From NCBI GenBank assembly GCA_965276825.1, contig OZ255630.1:3720001-3784000 (forward strand): DNA of 64,000 bases, in the 5' to 3' direction. Source of the DNA: G965276765 sp965276825 (GTDB taxonomy: Bacteria; Actinomycetota; Acidimicrobiia; Acidimicrobiales; Palsa-688). The position numbers and the translations under genes are program-made. Within the stretch, counting starts at the first letter, position 1, and each line of letters opens with the position of its first letter. The notes below the pieces were generated by a model, which saw only the letters and a list, made by a program, of their open reading frames with translations, had not been told where the DNA came from and ran no database searches. Below, one piece after another: positions 27,355 to 36,605 of the stretch.

Positions 27355-28938
27355 GTGAACATCACCAACATCGCCGGTCGACGTCGCTGGTCGAGGCGTG
27401 CAGGCGCGGTGGCCGTGGTCTCGGCGCTCGCACTCAGCGCATGCGGCTCCAGCAACTCCAGCACCGGCGGCACGGCGCCACCATCCGGCGGTGCCAAGCG
27501 CACGAGCGGAGCCATCACCATCGGGACGACGTTTGCCCCCACCACCCTGGACCCGGGCACGGGCACCTCGGGCGCCGACTACCAGTACCTGTACTTCGTC
27601 TTCGACCGGCTGATCAGCTTCAACGAGAAGACCGGCCACCTCCAGCCGATGCTGGCGACCTCCTGGAGCTTCCAGGGAGCAAAGAAGCTCACGCTCGACG
27701 TCAAGCTGCGCCACGGGGTGACCTTCTCGGACGGGACCCCCTTCAACGCCCAGGCGGTGGTCGCGTTCTCGAAGTCGTACCTCAAGGAGGGCGATGTCCT
27801 CGACAACCTCCAGTACGTCACCGCCATCTCGGCGGTCAACAGCTACGAGGTCCACTACACGCTGAGCCAGCAAAACTCCCAGCTGCCCTACGGCCTGGCC
27901 GACCGGGCGGGCATGATCCCGTCGCCCACGGCCGTCGCCAAAGAGGGCAAGGGCTTTGGCACCGCGCCGGTCGGCGCCGGTCCCTACCGGTTCGCAACGG
28001 AGAACGCCGGGTCCAGCTACTCCTTCACCCGCAACGACAGCTACTGGAACAACGCCAACCAGCCGCGGGTGCAAAAGGTGAGCTTCCAGGTGTTCAGCAA
28101 CGACACCTCGTTGCTCAGTGCGGTGCGCAGCGGGGCGGTCAACATCGCCGGCGCGGTGTTCCCCCAGGACGTCGCCGTGTTGAAGGGCGCATCCAACCTC
28201 ACGACGGCGGTCGGCCCGGGGACGGGATTCGACGTCGTCTACTTCAACGGCAAGCTCAAGCCCTTTCAGGATCCGAAGGTCCGGCTCGCGTTCAACCTGG
28301 CGCTCAACCGGACCGCCATCATGGACGCGGCGACCAATGGCCTGGGCCAGGCGTGGACCGAGCCCATCGCGCCCGGCGCCAACGGCTACGTCAAGAGCGA
28401 CGCGCCGGTGTGGACCTACAACGTGGCCAAGGCGAAGCAGCTGATGGCGCAGGCCGGTTACCCCCATGGCGTGAGCACGACCTGCTACACGTACCCGGGC
28501 GTCGGCTACGACATCACCGCCCCTGTCGTGATCGCCGAGGAGAAGGCGATCGGCATCAACATCAAGGTGGTGACCGGGACACCGTCCCAGGTCGTGCCCT
28601 TCTACACCAAGAACCTGGCCCCGTGCTACCTCTCGGCGTGGCTCGGGGGCGCCAATCCGGTGACCACCTACCAGGGGCTCCTGTGGAGCAAGTCGTACTA
28701 CAACGCCGGCAAGACGGATTACGGCGTCGACCAGTACATCGACAAGTTCTTCACGACCTACACCACGTCGAGCTACCAGACGCTGTTCGACAACATCAAC
28801 AAGGTCATGAAGACGACGCCGGGGTACGCCGTCATCTACGCCAACCCGTCGATCAACGTCTACCAGAAGAACATCGCCGGTTGGATCATCAGCCCGTTCG
28901 AGCTGGACAACTGGCAGGGCCTCTACTTCACGAGCTGA
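27355..28938 (+). CDS. Peptide-type ABC substrate-binding lipoprotein (family 5)
   Basis: A 527-residue lipoprotein with signal GAVAVVSALALSACGSS and start GTG at 27355 after a GGGGGG ribosome site. Motifs include GTTFAPTTLDPGTGTSGADYQYL, LRHGVTFSDGTPFNAQAVV and VGAGPYRF. It is closely related along its length to the orphan binding protein at 54009 (shared stretches such as DYQYLYF, GLADRAGMI, SPTAVAKEGKGFGT), much closer than to the proteins at 1539 and 10330. Both genes are in operons with the same promoter box, so they probably bind related ligands. Confidence 0.9.
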   Translation: MNITNIAGRRRWSRRAGAVAVVSALALSACGSSNSSTGGTAPPSGGAKRTSGAITIGTTFAPTTLDPGTGTSGADYQYLYFVFDRLISFNEKTGHLQPMLATSWSFQGAKKLTLDVKLRHGVTFSDGTPFNAQAVVAFSKSYLKEGDVLDNLQYVTAISAVNSYEVHYTLSQQNSQLPYGLADRAGMIPSPTAVAKEGKGFGTAPVGAGPYRFATENAGSSYSFTRNDSYWNNANQPRVQKVSFQVFSNDTSLLSAVRSGAVNIAGAVFPQDVAVLKGASNLTTAVGPGTGFDVVYFNGKLKPFQDPKVRLAFNLALNRTAIMDAATNGLGQAWTEPIAPGANGYVKSDAPVWTYNVAKAKQLMAQAGYPHGVSTTCYTYPGVGYDITAPVVIAEEKAIGINIKVVTGTPSQVVPFYTKNLAPCYLSAWLGGANPVTTYQGLLWSKSYYNAGKTDYGVDQYIDKFFTTYTTSSYQTLFDNINKVMKTTPGYAVIYANPSINVYQKNIAGWIISPFELDNWQGLYFTS

Positions 28939-28942
28939 TTGG

Positions 28943-30016
28943 ATGATCTCCCTGAAAGAAATCAAGCAACTTGGCGACGAGGCACCGGCTGGTGTCGGCG
29001 AGGAGATGCTGGCCATCGACGACCTCGGCGTGCAGTTCCGCAGGGGGACCCTCCGCACCGATGCGGTACGGGGGATCAGCCTCACCCTCAGGGCGGGCCG
29101 GGTGCTCGGCGTGGCCGGCGAGTCAGGGAGCGGGAAGACCGCCTCCGCCCTGGCCGCGATGGGCCTGCTGCCCGAGGGCACGGCTGTCAGCGGCTCGATC
29201 CGCTACCGGGGCACGGAGCTGCTCGGCATGAAGGAGAAGCGACTCCGCCGGTACCGCGGGCGCCACATCGCCATGATCTTCCAGGAGACGTCGACCGCGC
29301 TCAACCCGGTGCTCCGGGTCGGCCAGCAGCTCACCATGGCCTCCGAGGCCCACTTCAAGGCGGGCAAGGACGAGATCCGCGAGCGGGTCCACTCCGCGCT
29401 GTCGGACGTGCGGCTCACCGACACGGAGCGGGTGATGCGCAGCTACCCGCACGAGCTGTCCGGGGGCATGGCCCAGCGGGTGGTGATCGCCATGGCGCTC
29501 AGCTGCGGGGCGAGGGTGCTGCTGGCCGACGAGCCGACGACCGCGCTCGACGTCTCCGTGCAGGAGGAGATCCTCGAGCTGATCCGGGGACTGGTCGCCA
29601 AGCGGCAGATCGCCACGATGCTCATCTCCCACGACCTCGCCGTGCTCGGCGAGCTGTGCGACGACCTGGTGGTCATGTACCAGGGCGAGGTCGTCGAGCG
29701 CGGCTCGACCGCGTCGGTCCTACGAGCACCGTCGCATCCCTACACCAAGGCGCTGCTGGCCTGCCTTCCTCGATTGCACGGCGAGAAGGTGCTCCTCCCG
29801 GAGATCTCGCAGCGGGAGGGCGTGCACGCCTCACAGGCCGGCTGCCGGTTCCGGGCGCGCTGCGCCTGGGGCATCGACCGATGCGCCGAGCACCCCGACC
29901 TCGAGACGGTGGTGGGGGAGGGCGACCGGATGGCGCGCTGCTGGAGGAGCGCCGAGGTCATGTCGGCCCGTGACCAACCGGAGCCGGCCACGATCGACGG
30001 GGGTCGGCATGCGTAG
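28943..30016 (+). CDS. Peptide-type ABC transporter ATP-binding protein, DppD type
   Basis: A 357-residue ATPase with Walker A GESGSGKT at residues 59-66, Q-loop IFQETSTALNPV, signature LSGGMAQRV, Walker B LLADEPTTALDVS and a C-terminal CRFRARCAWGIDRC motif. ATG at 28943 follows the binding-protein stop by four bases. It overlaps the permease start by eight bases. The Q-loop and partner gene order mark it as the D component. Confidence 0.9.
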   Translation: MISLKEIKQLGDEAPAGVGEEMLAIDDLGVQFRRGTLRTDAVRGISLTLRAGRVLGVAGESGSGKTASALAAMGLLPEGTAVSGSIRYRGTELLGMKEKRLRRYRGRHIAMIFQETSTALNPVLRVGQQLTMASEAHFKAGKDEIRERVHSALSDVRLTDTERVMRSYPHELSGGMAQRVVIAMALSCGARVLLADEPTTALDVSVQEEILELIRGLVAKRQIATMLISHDLAVLGELCDDLVVMYQGEVVERGSTASVLRAPSHPYTKALLACLPRLHGEKVLLPEISQREGVHASQAGCRFRARCAWGIDRCAEHPDLETVVGEGDRMARCWRSAEVMSARDQPEPATIDGGRHA

Positions 30017-30974
30017 GATCATCACCCGACGGGTGCTCACGGCCGTTCCGACCATCATCCTCTGCACCATCCTCGTCTTCGCCTTCCGCTACCTCCTGCC
30101 GGGCGGCCCGGTCGAGGACATGCTCGGCGGCGCCGGCGGCAACGGCAACATCACCAAGGCCCAGATCCACGGCATGGAGGTGCGCTTCGGGCTCAACAAG
30201 TCGATCGTCGTCCAGTACTGGGACTGGGTGACGGGCGCCCTCCACGGCAACCTCGGCACGTCGTACTACAGCACGGAGCCGGTCACCACCGTCCTGCGCC
30301 AGCGGGTCGCCCCCTCGATCGAGCTGATCATCGGGGCGCTGGTCGTGTCGATCCTCATCGGCGGGTTCCTCGGCATCTACTCGGCCATCCGACGGGAGAA
30401 GCGGAGCGGCCGAGCGATCCTGGTCGCGACCGGCCTCGGGCTCTCCATCCCCGACTTCTGGTTGGCCACCGTGGCGGCCGGGGTGCTCGGGCTCGGCCTG
30501 GGGGTCTTCCCGGCCGTCGGGTTCCAACCGCTGTCCAACGGGTTGGGCGCCAACGTCCACACCGTGATCCTGCCGGTCCTGGTCCTGTCGGTCGTGACCG
30601 GTGCCTTCCTCGCCCGCCACCTCAACAGCGCCATGTCGGCTGCGTTGCGCAGCCCCTACATCCGCACGGCGTGGGCCATGGGCGTGCCCGGCTGGAAGGT
30701 CTACACGACCTGCGCCCTCCGCAACGCCCTGGGCCCGGTCGTGACGTTCCTGCCGTTGGCCATCACCGCGCTGGTCGGGGGCACCGTGCTGGTCGAGAAC
30801 GTCTTCGCCATCCCTGGCCTCGGCACGGAGATCGTGTCCTCGGTCAACAACCAGGACTATCCGGTGGTGCAGGGCGTGGTGCTGATCGTCGGCATCCTCG
30901 TAGCCGTGCTCAACCTCCTGGCCGACGTGCTGCTCGCCCTGATCGACCCTCGCGTCCGACGGAGCATCGCCTGA
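30009..30974 (+). CDS. ABC transporter permease, DppB type
   Basis: A 321-residue permease from ATG 30009 (MRRIITRRVLTAVPTIILCTILVFAFRYLLPGG), a normal DppB N-terminal helix with PGG. The EAA loop is PYIRTAWAMGVPGWKVYTTCALRNALGP. Six helices are apparent. The gene starts inside the ATPase gene and its stop overlaps the start of the next permease by one base. Confidence 0.89.
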   Translation: MRRIITRRVLTAVPTIILCTILVFAFRYLLPGGPVEDMLGGAGGNGNITKAQIHGMEVRFGLNKSIVVQYWDWVTGALHGNLGTSYYSTEPVTTVLRQRVAPSIELIIGALVVSILIGGFLGIYSAIRREKRSGRAILVATGLGLSIPDFWLATVAAGVLGLGLGVFPAVGFQPLSNGLGANVHTVILPVLVLSVVTGAFLARHLNSAMSAALRSPYIRTAWAMGVPGWKVYTTCALRNALGPVVTFLPLAITALVGGTVLVENVFAIPGLGTEIVSSVNNQDYPVVQGVVLIVGILVAVLNLLADVLLALIDPRVRRSIA

Positions 30975-31921
30975 TGAGCTACGACCCGCGCACATCCGTC
31001 GTCGACCCCGCCGTGGACACCAGCGCCCTGCTGGCCCCTGCTCCCGCCGCCAACGGCGAGCTGCCGGGGTTCGCCCCCGTCGAGCGGCCCGGCCGGGGCC
31101 GGCGGGCGGTGACGGGGTGGAGGGATCTGAAGCTGGTGGAGAAGATCGGGATCGTCGTCTTCGTCGTCATGCTGCTCGGCAGCATCCTGGCGTCGGTGCT
31201 CCCCATCCAGGATCCCCTGGCCCAGACCCTCACGTTGCGCAACGCCCCGCCGTCGGGCCACCACATCCTGGGCACCGACGCCATCGGCCGGGACGTGTTC
31301 AGCCGCACCGTCTACGGCGGGCGGTCCGCCTTCGAGGGCACGGCCATCGCGGTGATCGTGATGCTGATCCTGGGCGTGCCCTGGGGACTGGCGGCCGGGT
31401 TCGGCGGATCCGTGCTCGACGAGGTCCTCATGCGCGTCAGCGACACCTTTCTCTCGTTTCCCGCCCTGGTGCTGTCGATCGGCATCATCGCCGTGCTCGG
31501 GCCCTCCCTGACCCACTCCATGGCCGCAGTGGGTGTGATCTCGGCCCCGTCGATCGCCCGCCTGCTGCGCTCCGAGGTGCTCCCCATCAAAGACGCCGAG
31601 TACGTGCTGGTGTCCGGCTCGCTGGGGGCCAGCCGGCTGCGCATCGCCCTGCGCCACGTGCTGCCCAACGCCATGGCGCCGGTGCTGGTGCAGACCTTCG
31701 CGCTGGCCAGCTACTTCCTCATCATCGAGGCCGCCCTCGGCTTCCTGGGCCTCGGAGTCCCGCCGCCGGCGCCTTCGTGGGGCCAGGACCTGGCCAACGC
31801 CTACCTGTACTTCTCCAGCTCCCCCTACGCCACCGTCGTCCCCGGGGTGGTGATCGCCATCGCCGCGTGGAGCATCAGCATGATCGGCGACGCCGTCCGC
31901 GAAGCCCTCGTGGTGGGCTGA
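30974..31921 (+). CDS. ABC transporter permease, DppC type
   Basis: A 315-residue permease. A 45-residue hydrophilic, Pro/Ala-rich N-terminus precedes the first helix (VEKIGIVVFVVMLLGSILASV). HHILGTDAIGRDVFSRTVYGG is the DppC signature and AEYVLVSGSLGASRLRIALRHVLPN the EAA loop. ATG at 30974 overlaps the DppB stop (TGATG). Fifth component of the third importer. Confidence 0.9.
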   Translation: MSYDPRTSVVDPAVDTSALLAPAPAANGELPGFAPVERPGRGRRAVTGWRDLKLVEKIGIVVFVVMLLGSILASVLPIQDPLAQTLTLRNAPPSGHHILGTDAIGRDVFSRTVYGGRSAFEGTAIAVIVMLILGVPWGLAAGFGGSVLDEVLMRVSDTFLSFPALVLSIGIIAVLGPSLTHSMAAVGVISAPSIARLLRSEVLPIKDAEYVLVSGSLGASRLRIALRHVLPNAMAPVLVQTFALASYFLIIEAALGFLGLGVPPPAPSWGQDLANAYLYFSSSPYATVVPGVVIAIAAWSISMIGDAVREALVVG

Positions 31922-31949
31922 CGGCCGAGCACCCCTCGACCGCCGCCCG

Positions 31950-32810
31950 ATGACGTTCTCGCGCCACGACATCTCGTTCCCGTCTCACGGGGTGACGCTC
32001 AGGGGGTGGCTCTACCGCCCCGAGGGTGTCACCGACGGCCCCGGTGTGGTCATGGCCCACGGCTTCACGGCCGTGCGGGAGATGTTCCTCGACAAGTACG
32101 CGGAAGCCTTCGCCGCCGCCGGTCTGACCACGCTCGTCTACGACCACTTCGGCTTCGGTGCGAGCGACGGCGAGCCTCGGCAGCATCCGGCGGCGAGCAT
32201 CCAGCTCGAGGGGTACCGCGACGGCATCAACTGGCTCGGCGCCCAGTCGGGCGTGGACGCCGACCGGATCGGCATCTGGGGGTCGAGCAACTCGGGGGGT
32301 CATGTCATCGTCCTGGCGGCCGAGGACGTGCCGATCCTGTGCGCGGTCGCCCAGGTGCCCGGGATCGGCGCGGGTGGCCCCGGCGTCTCGCAGGCCACGG
32401 TGGACGCCATCGCCGCCGCCACAGACGAGGACCGCCCCGACGACATCGTCCCGGCGGTGTCGGCCACCAGGGACGGCCTCGGGATCATGTTCGAGGACGG
32501 GGCCTACGAGTGGTTCACCAGGCTGGCGGCTCAGCGGGCGCCGAGCTGGCGCAACGAGGTCAGGATGGGGGCGCTGCACGACGCCACCACCCCGATCGAC
32601 CACCTCCCCCGGTCCCGGGTGCCGCTGCTGCTCGTCGTGGCTCCCGCCGACCGTCTCACGCCCCCCGCGGCCGCCATCGAGATGGCGGCGACCCTCCCGG
32701 CGGTGGAGGTGGTGGAGATCCCCGGTGGCCACTTCGACGCCTACGAGGCCTCCTTCCCCGCCAGCTCGGAGCCGGCCGTCGCCTGGTTCCGGCGGTTTCT
32801 CCGGCCGTAG
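31950..32810 (+). CDS. Alpha/beta hydrolase
   Basis: A 286-residue hydrolase with VVMAHGFTAVREM near residue 35, LVYDHFGFGASDG near residue 65, the nucleophile elbow GSSNSGG near residue 112 and a terminal catalytic His in IPGGHFDAY near residue 259. It resembles the hydrolase at 9372 in fold and in its place beside a peptide-type ABC operon. It follows the DppC gene by 28 bases and is probably the last gene of the box D operon. A role in hydrolysing the imported ester or amide is an inference. Confidence 0.84.
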   Translation: MTFSRHDISFPSHGVTLRGWLYRPEGVTDGPGVVMAHGFTAVREMFLDKYAEAFAAAGLTTLVYDHFGFGASDGEPRQHPAASIQLEGYRDGINWLGAQSGVDADRIGIWGSSNSGGHVIVLAAEDVPILCAVAQVPGIGAGGPGVSQATVDAIAAATDEDRPDDIVPAVSATRDGLGIMFEDGAYEWFTRLAAQRAPSWRNEVRMGALHDATTPIDHLPRSRVPLLLVVAPADRLTPPAAAIEMAATLPAVEVVEIPGGHFDAYEASFPASSEPAVAWFRRFLRP

Positions 32811-32826
32811 GGATCGGCCCCGACGA

Positions 32827-33597
32827 TCAACGCCTGCAGCTTGCGGACGATTGCTGGAGGGATTGCCCTACGCCTGGGACTGCGCCGGGTGCCTTGCCCC
32901 AGCCCTTGTCCTTGATCAGCGCGGTCTGTTGAACAATGGCCCGGTTCGGTTCGGCCACCGCGGCGCGGATCGCGTCGACCACATGATGTGGGGCGCGCTC
33001 GGGAGCACCCGCATCGAATGGGGGCTTCGGGTCGTACTCGAGCATGAGTTGCGACGCTTGCGCCCGTTCGTCGCCGAGCAGCTCGGCGAGGACGGCCAAA
33101 CCGAAGTCCATTCCCGCGGTGGCCCCGCCCCCGGTTATGCGGTTCCGGTCGACCACGACCCGCTCGGTCACGTTCTGCGCCCCGAACGGCTCGAGCAACT
33201 CACGAGCCGCCCAGTGGGTCGCCGCGCGGTACCCGTCGAGCAGACCGGCCGCGCCGAGCACGATCGACCCGTAGCACACCGAGGTGACGTAGCGCGCCCG
33301 TGATGCCATATCCGCGATCCATTCCAGGACCTCGACGTCGGCCATCACATCCTTGGTGCCGTGCCCGCCGGGGATCATCAGCACGTCCACATCTTGCGGG
33401 CACTCGGCCAGCGTGGTCGTCGGCAACAACGCCATCCCGCTGTCGGAGACCACCCGGTCGAGGTCCTTCCACACCAGATGAACGTCCATGTCGAAGGCCA
33501 GCACCGCACGGGGTCCGACCACGTCGATATCGGTGACTCCCGGGTACAACAGCATCGCCACCACCGGGCGGCGAGCATCGGCCACAGCGTCGGTCAT
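32827..33597 (-). CDS. DJ-1/PfpI (isonitrile hydratase-like) family protein
   Basis: A 256-residue class I glutamine-amidotransferase-like protein from ATG 33597, which has AGGAAG just upstream. The nucleophile is C108 in SVCYGSIVLGAAGLLDG, followed by ATTHW-like AATHWAARELL; DVLMIPGGHGT precedes it. This pattern is closest to isonitrile hydratase and to the N-terminal domains of AraC-type regulators, but no DNA-binding domain follows. The last 30 residues (KGWGKAPG...) form an unusual tail; a piece of the same tail occurs again at 36340. A perfect inverted repeat lies upstream of the start. Confidence 0.84.
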   Translation of the reverse strand: MTDAVADARRPVVAMLLYPGVTDIDVVGPRAVLAFDMDVHLVWKDLDRVVSDSGMALLPTTTLAECPQDVDVLMIPGGHGTKDVMADVEVLEWIADMASRARYVTSVCYGSIVLGAAGLLDGYRAATHWAARELLEPFGAQNVTERVVVDRNRITGGGATAGMDFGLAVLAELLGDERAQASQLMLEYDPKPPFDAGAPERAPHHVVDAIRAAVAEPNRAIVQQTALIKDKGWGKAPGAVPGVGQSLQQSSASCRR

Positions 33598-33615
33598 GAT
33601 CTTCCTCCTCGTCGA

Positions 33616-33634
33616 GTTACAGGCTGACTGTAAC
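33616..33634. promoter_or_regulatory. Operator-like inverted repeat upstream of the DJ-1/PfpI gene
   Basis: GTTACAG-(5 bases)-CTGTAAC is a perfect 7-base-arm palindrome of TetR-operator size, 19 bases upstream of the minus-strand start at 33597. The regulator is not identified; a decayed TetR-type gene lies about 1.9 kb away. Confidence 0.5.
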
Positions 33635-33736
33635 CGGCGACTCACCGGGGCCACAATCGCCCATCGCCAGGGGAACGAACCTCGCGCCGTTGGCCGATCG
33701 ATCTGACTCAACGGCGCGAACTGAGGTGGGGTGGCC

Positions 33737-34423
33737 CTACCAGGCGAGCTCGCCTTCGTTCTCCTGGAAGGTGCCGGTGGGGCCGTCCTTGCCTATGGTG
33801 GCCATGCGCACGATGACCTCTGCGCCCTTCTCCACCGGCTGCCCAGCTCCGCTGGATGGAGTGAGGTCGGTCGCGGTGAAGCCGGGCTCGACTGCGTTGA
33901 ACTTGATCGCCGGCAGGGCCTTGGCGTACTGGACAGTGAGCATCGATACGGCGGCCTTGCTCGCGCCGTACATGATGGCGGGGTGGTGAAATTGGCGCCG
34001 CTCGGGATTGGTGACGGCCCAAAATGAACCGAGGGCGCTGGAGACGTTGACCACGACCGGGTTACTGGCCTTCTCCAAGAGCGGCAGCGCGGCCTGGGTG
34101 ACACGGATGACACCGATCACGTTGGTGTCGAAGACCTTCAACGCCTCCTCGCCATCGAGCGCCGCGGTCGAGCTGATGCCGGCGTTGTTGACGAGGACGT
34201 CCAGGTGGCCTTCGCGTTCGGCGACGACACCGAGGGCAGTTGCCACCGACGCATCGTCAGTCACGTCGAGAGGCACGAACCGACCGCCGAGCTCGGATGC
34301 TGCTGCCTCTCCGCGCTCGACGCTGCGAGCGCCGACATAGACAGTGTGCCCCTGTTCGATCAGTCGGCGAGCGGTCTCCTAGCCGAGTCCCTTGTTGGCT
34401 CCGGTGACGAGCGTCACGGTCAT
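33737..34423 (-). pseudogene. SDR oxidoreductase interrupted by an in-frame amber codon
   Basis: Reading from ATG 34423 gives MTVTLVTGANKGLG, then TAG at 34381-34379, then in the same frame ETARRLIEQGHTVYVGARS and an otherwise complete SDR with LVNNAGISS, the catalytic YGASK and a normal C-terminus. Restart at the internal ATG (34276) would remove the nucleotide-binding motif. So this looks like a recent single-base loss of function, or a sequencing error. It is divergent from a helix-turn-helix regulator that is itself frameshifted, a pairing that is common in actinobacteria (regulator plus SDR). Confidence 0.85.
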
Positions 34424-34609
34424 GTCTGTGCTCCTTTTTGCGAATCGTGCGTCACGTGTTGTGATGATGGCCGTGGTGAATGCGCAACGACAGTGGCGGC
34501 ACGTGATGACCTCATTTTTCGCCCCGCATGGCGAGACAGCCAGTGCCCTGACGATCCTGGGAGTGACAGGGCCATGCTGGCAATGATCCAGATCGGTAGC
34601 CTCCTTGGC

Positions 34610-35517
34610 ATGAGCGAGGACCGCCTCCTCGGCGAGTATCTGCGGGCTCGACGTGAGCTCGTCCAGCCGGATGGTGTGGGCCTCCCCGCCCACGGTGTGC
34701 GACGCGTCATCGGTTTGCGGCGCGAGGAGGTCGCCATGCTCGCCGGTATCAGCGCCGACTACTATCTCCGACTCGAGCAGGGACGTGACCGCAATCCGTC
34801 GATCCAGGTTCTCGAGGCCCTGGCCCGTGTCCTCCAACTGGACCGGGCAGCGACCGACTACCTCCTCGGTCTGGTCGCCCCACAGCCCCGGCAGCGGCGT
34901 CGTCGTCCCAAGCGCGAGACAGTGCCGAGCGGTATCCGGCAGCTGCTCGACGTGATGGGCCTACCTTCGTTCGTCGAGGGCCGGTACTTCGACGTCCTCG
35001 CCGCCAACGATCTTGCCTACGCCCTGTCACCCAATCTGCGAGTCGGCCAGAACCGGCTGCGCGCCGTGTTCCTCGACCCCGCCGAACAAGCTCTGTACCC
35101 GGACTGGGACCAAGCCGCCGCAGGGTTGGTCGCCGGGTTTCGTACGTCCGTGGGCAGCGACGTCGACGATCCGGGTTTTGTGGAGTTGGTCGGCGAACTG
35201 TCGCTGTCGAGCGAGCGATTCCGTCAGCTCTGGGCGCGCCACGACGTCCGATCATTCGAGGGGGCGTCGGTTCCCTTCAACCACCCGGCGATGGGAGAGC
35301 TCATCCTCAGCCGGGAGAAGCTCGCATCACCGGCACGGACGGCCAACTGCTCGTCGTCTACCACGCCCAACCTGGCACCAGCATCGCCGACAAGCTGGCT
35401 TTGCTTACCTCGCTGACCAACTCGAACACGACCCCCGCCTCCGATACCGTGTCTCGGCCCCCGATAGTTCTCCAGGAAGAGTGCGACGGGGAACCCAACG
35501 GGCCCGTGCCTCGCTAG
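34610..35517 (+). pseudogene. XRE-family regulator with MmyB-like ligand domain, frameshifted near its C-terminus
   Basis: From ATG 34610, MSEDRLLGEYLRARRELVQP leads into a helix-turn-helix (GLRREEVAMLAGISADYYLRLEQGRD) and the MmyB-type ligand-binding domain. At about 35325 the reading GEL..LSREKLA breaks: the open frame continues as an unrelated Ser/Pro-rich tail to 35416, while the next frame gives ITGTDGQLLVVYHAQPGTS and onward to TAG at 35515, which is the expected family ending. A one-base deletion in ctcgcatc explains it. The N-terminal DNA-binding half is intact, so a partly functional protein is possible. Confidence 0.82.
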
Positions 35518-35519
35518 AT

Positions 35520-35845
35520 GGGGGGGGGGTGGTGACGGCCTGCTCGTTCGGGACGGCCCCCCCAGCAGGGCTCAGCGGGAAATGGAACTGGTCGAAGGCG
35601 TCGCCGATTGCCGTCAGCGAGTCGGACATGATGGTGTGCAGCGGTTCTTGATTCGTTGATCCGGCCCAGCGGCGCAGCGCGACTTTGACGACGCCTACTG
35701 CGGTCTCGGCCACCACGGCGGCGGTCGATTCGTTGACACCCCGGTACCGGAACGCTTCGGCGATGGCGTCGACCAGTCGCTCCATCTTGCGGAGCTCACG
35801 CTCGCGCAGCCCGTCGTGGTCGTCGATGATGGCCTTCGCCCACCT
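35520..35845 (-). pseudogene. C-terminal remnant of a TetR-family regulator
   Basis: The minus-strand frame gives LRERELRKMERLVDAIAEA, then FRYRGVNESTAAVVAETAVGV and VKVALRRWAG, which resembles the ligand-domain end of actinobacterial TetR proteins. No TetR helix-turn-helix is found upstream in any frame, and no ribosome site precedes it. A run of ten G residues at 35520-35529 lies at its 3' end, where the reading frame becomes meaningless. I read it as a decayed gene; a short expressed peptide cannot be ruled out. Confidence 0.5.
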
Positions 35846-36339
35846 CGCCGCCGGCGCCGACCACGTCGTGGCCGGGTTCCCGATGGGCACCGACTTCGCC
35901 ACCGGCGTAGACCGCCTCGAAGCGCTCTCCCCCGCGCTCACCGCTATCAGTTGAACCCTGCCCAATGAGGTAGGCATGGTGTCGGCGGAGCCGACTGAGC
36001 GGCTGTTGGCCTGTGAGGCCTGGAGAGATCGACCACCTGCTGGCCTGGCTGGCCCGGCTGGAGCGGTTGGAGGTCGAGGTGGTGTCGCGGCGGCGAACGT
36101 CAGGGGGCGCCGTTCTCCAAGAGCGCCGGCCCGAGGGTGGGGGTGTCGGGTGTCGGGGTGGCGCAACCACGAGCGATGCGCCCCGCGGCGACCTCGGTAC
36201 TCGACAGGCAGGATCGCCCGAGTGCGTCCCAGTCGACCCGCGCCCGTGCTCGGTCGGGTCGTAGCCGTCGGGAAGGGTGCTGCGGTGGTCGAGGCGGTCG
36301 GCGAGGATCGCCAGGGGGGAGGGGACTTCGTCGTGATGG
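35846..36339. other. Non-coding or decayed stretch without a recognisable gene
   Basis: About 500 bases with overlapping open frames on both strands but no frame with family motifs, a plausible start or consistent codon usage. It lies between two gene remnants and is probably degraded coding DNA. Confidence 0.5.
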
Positions 36340-36402
36340 AGATGCTTGTTGAACGCACCTCGCTGATCAAAGACAAGGGCTGGGGCAAGGTGCAGGCGTA
36401 GT
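36340..36402 (+). pseudogene. Remnant of a second DJ-1/PfpI gene tail
   Basis: The plus-strand frame reads EMLVERTSLIKDKGWGKVQA then stop. The intact DJ-1/PfpI protein at 32827 ends with RAIVQQTALIKDKGWGKAPG on the other strand. The similarity is visible in DNA too, over about 40 bases in inverted orientation. No upstream family sequence is recognisable, so only the 3' end of a paralogue survives. Confidence 0.5.
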
Positions 36403-36605
36403 CCTCGACGAAGTGATCGGAGTCGCGCTGAGCGCCGCTGACGACGGCGAGCGCGACTCCGACAACGAGCAATCGTCGGACACGGATGGACATCGTGACT
36501 CCTTGCGCCTGCGGGGCGTGTCCTCCGGTGCGACGGCGCACTCCGCAACTTGTCGAGGCCGCGCCTGCCAGAACGCCACGAATCGTCTCGTGTCTTCCGG
36601 GAAAG
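36403..36605 (-). other. Short stretch with a possible signal-peptide remnant
   Basis: On the minus strand an ATG near 36493 gives MSIRVRRLLVVGVALAVVSG, which looks like a signal peptide, but the frame then runs into the DJ-1 tail remnant on the opposite strand with no recognisable mature protein. Otherwise nothing is seen here. Confidence 0.3.

Noticed and set aside
34450..34540. Two CACGTG hexamers between the divergent SDR and XRE genes
   Set aside because: CACGTG is short and common; without a known binding protein or conserved spacing it cannot be called an operator.
35520..35529. Run of ten G residues as a phase-variation tract
   Set aside because: It lies in decayed DNA with no intact gene across it, so there is no frame for it to switch; it could also be a base-call artefact.
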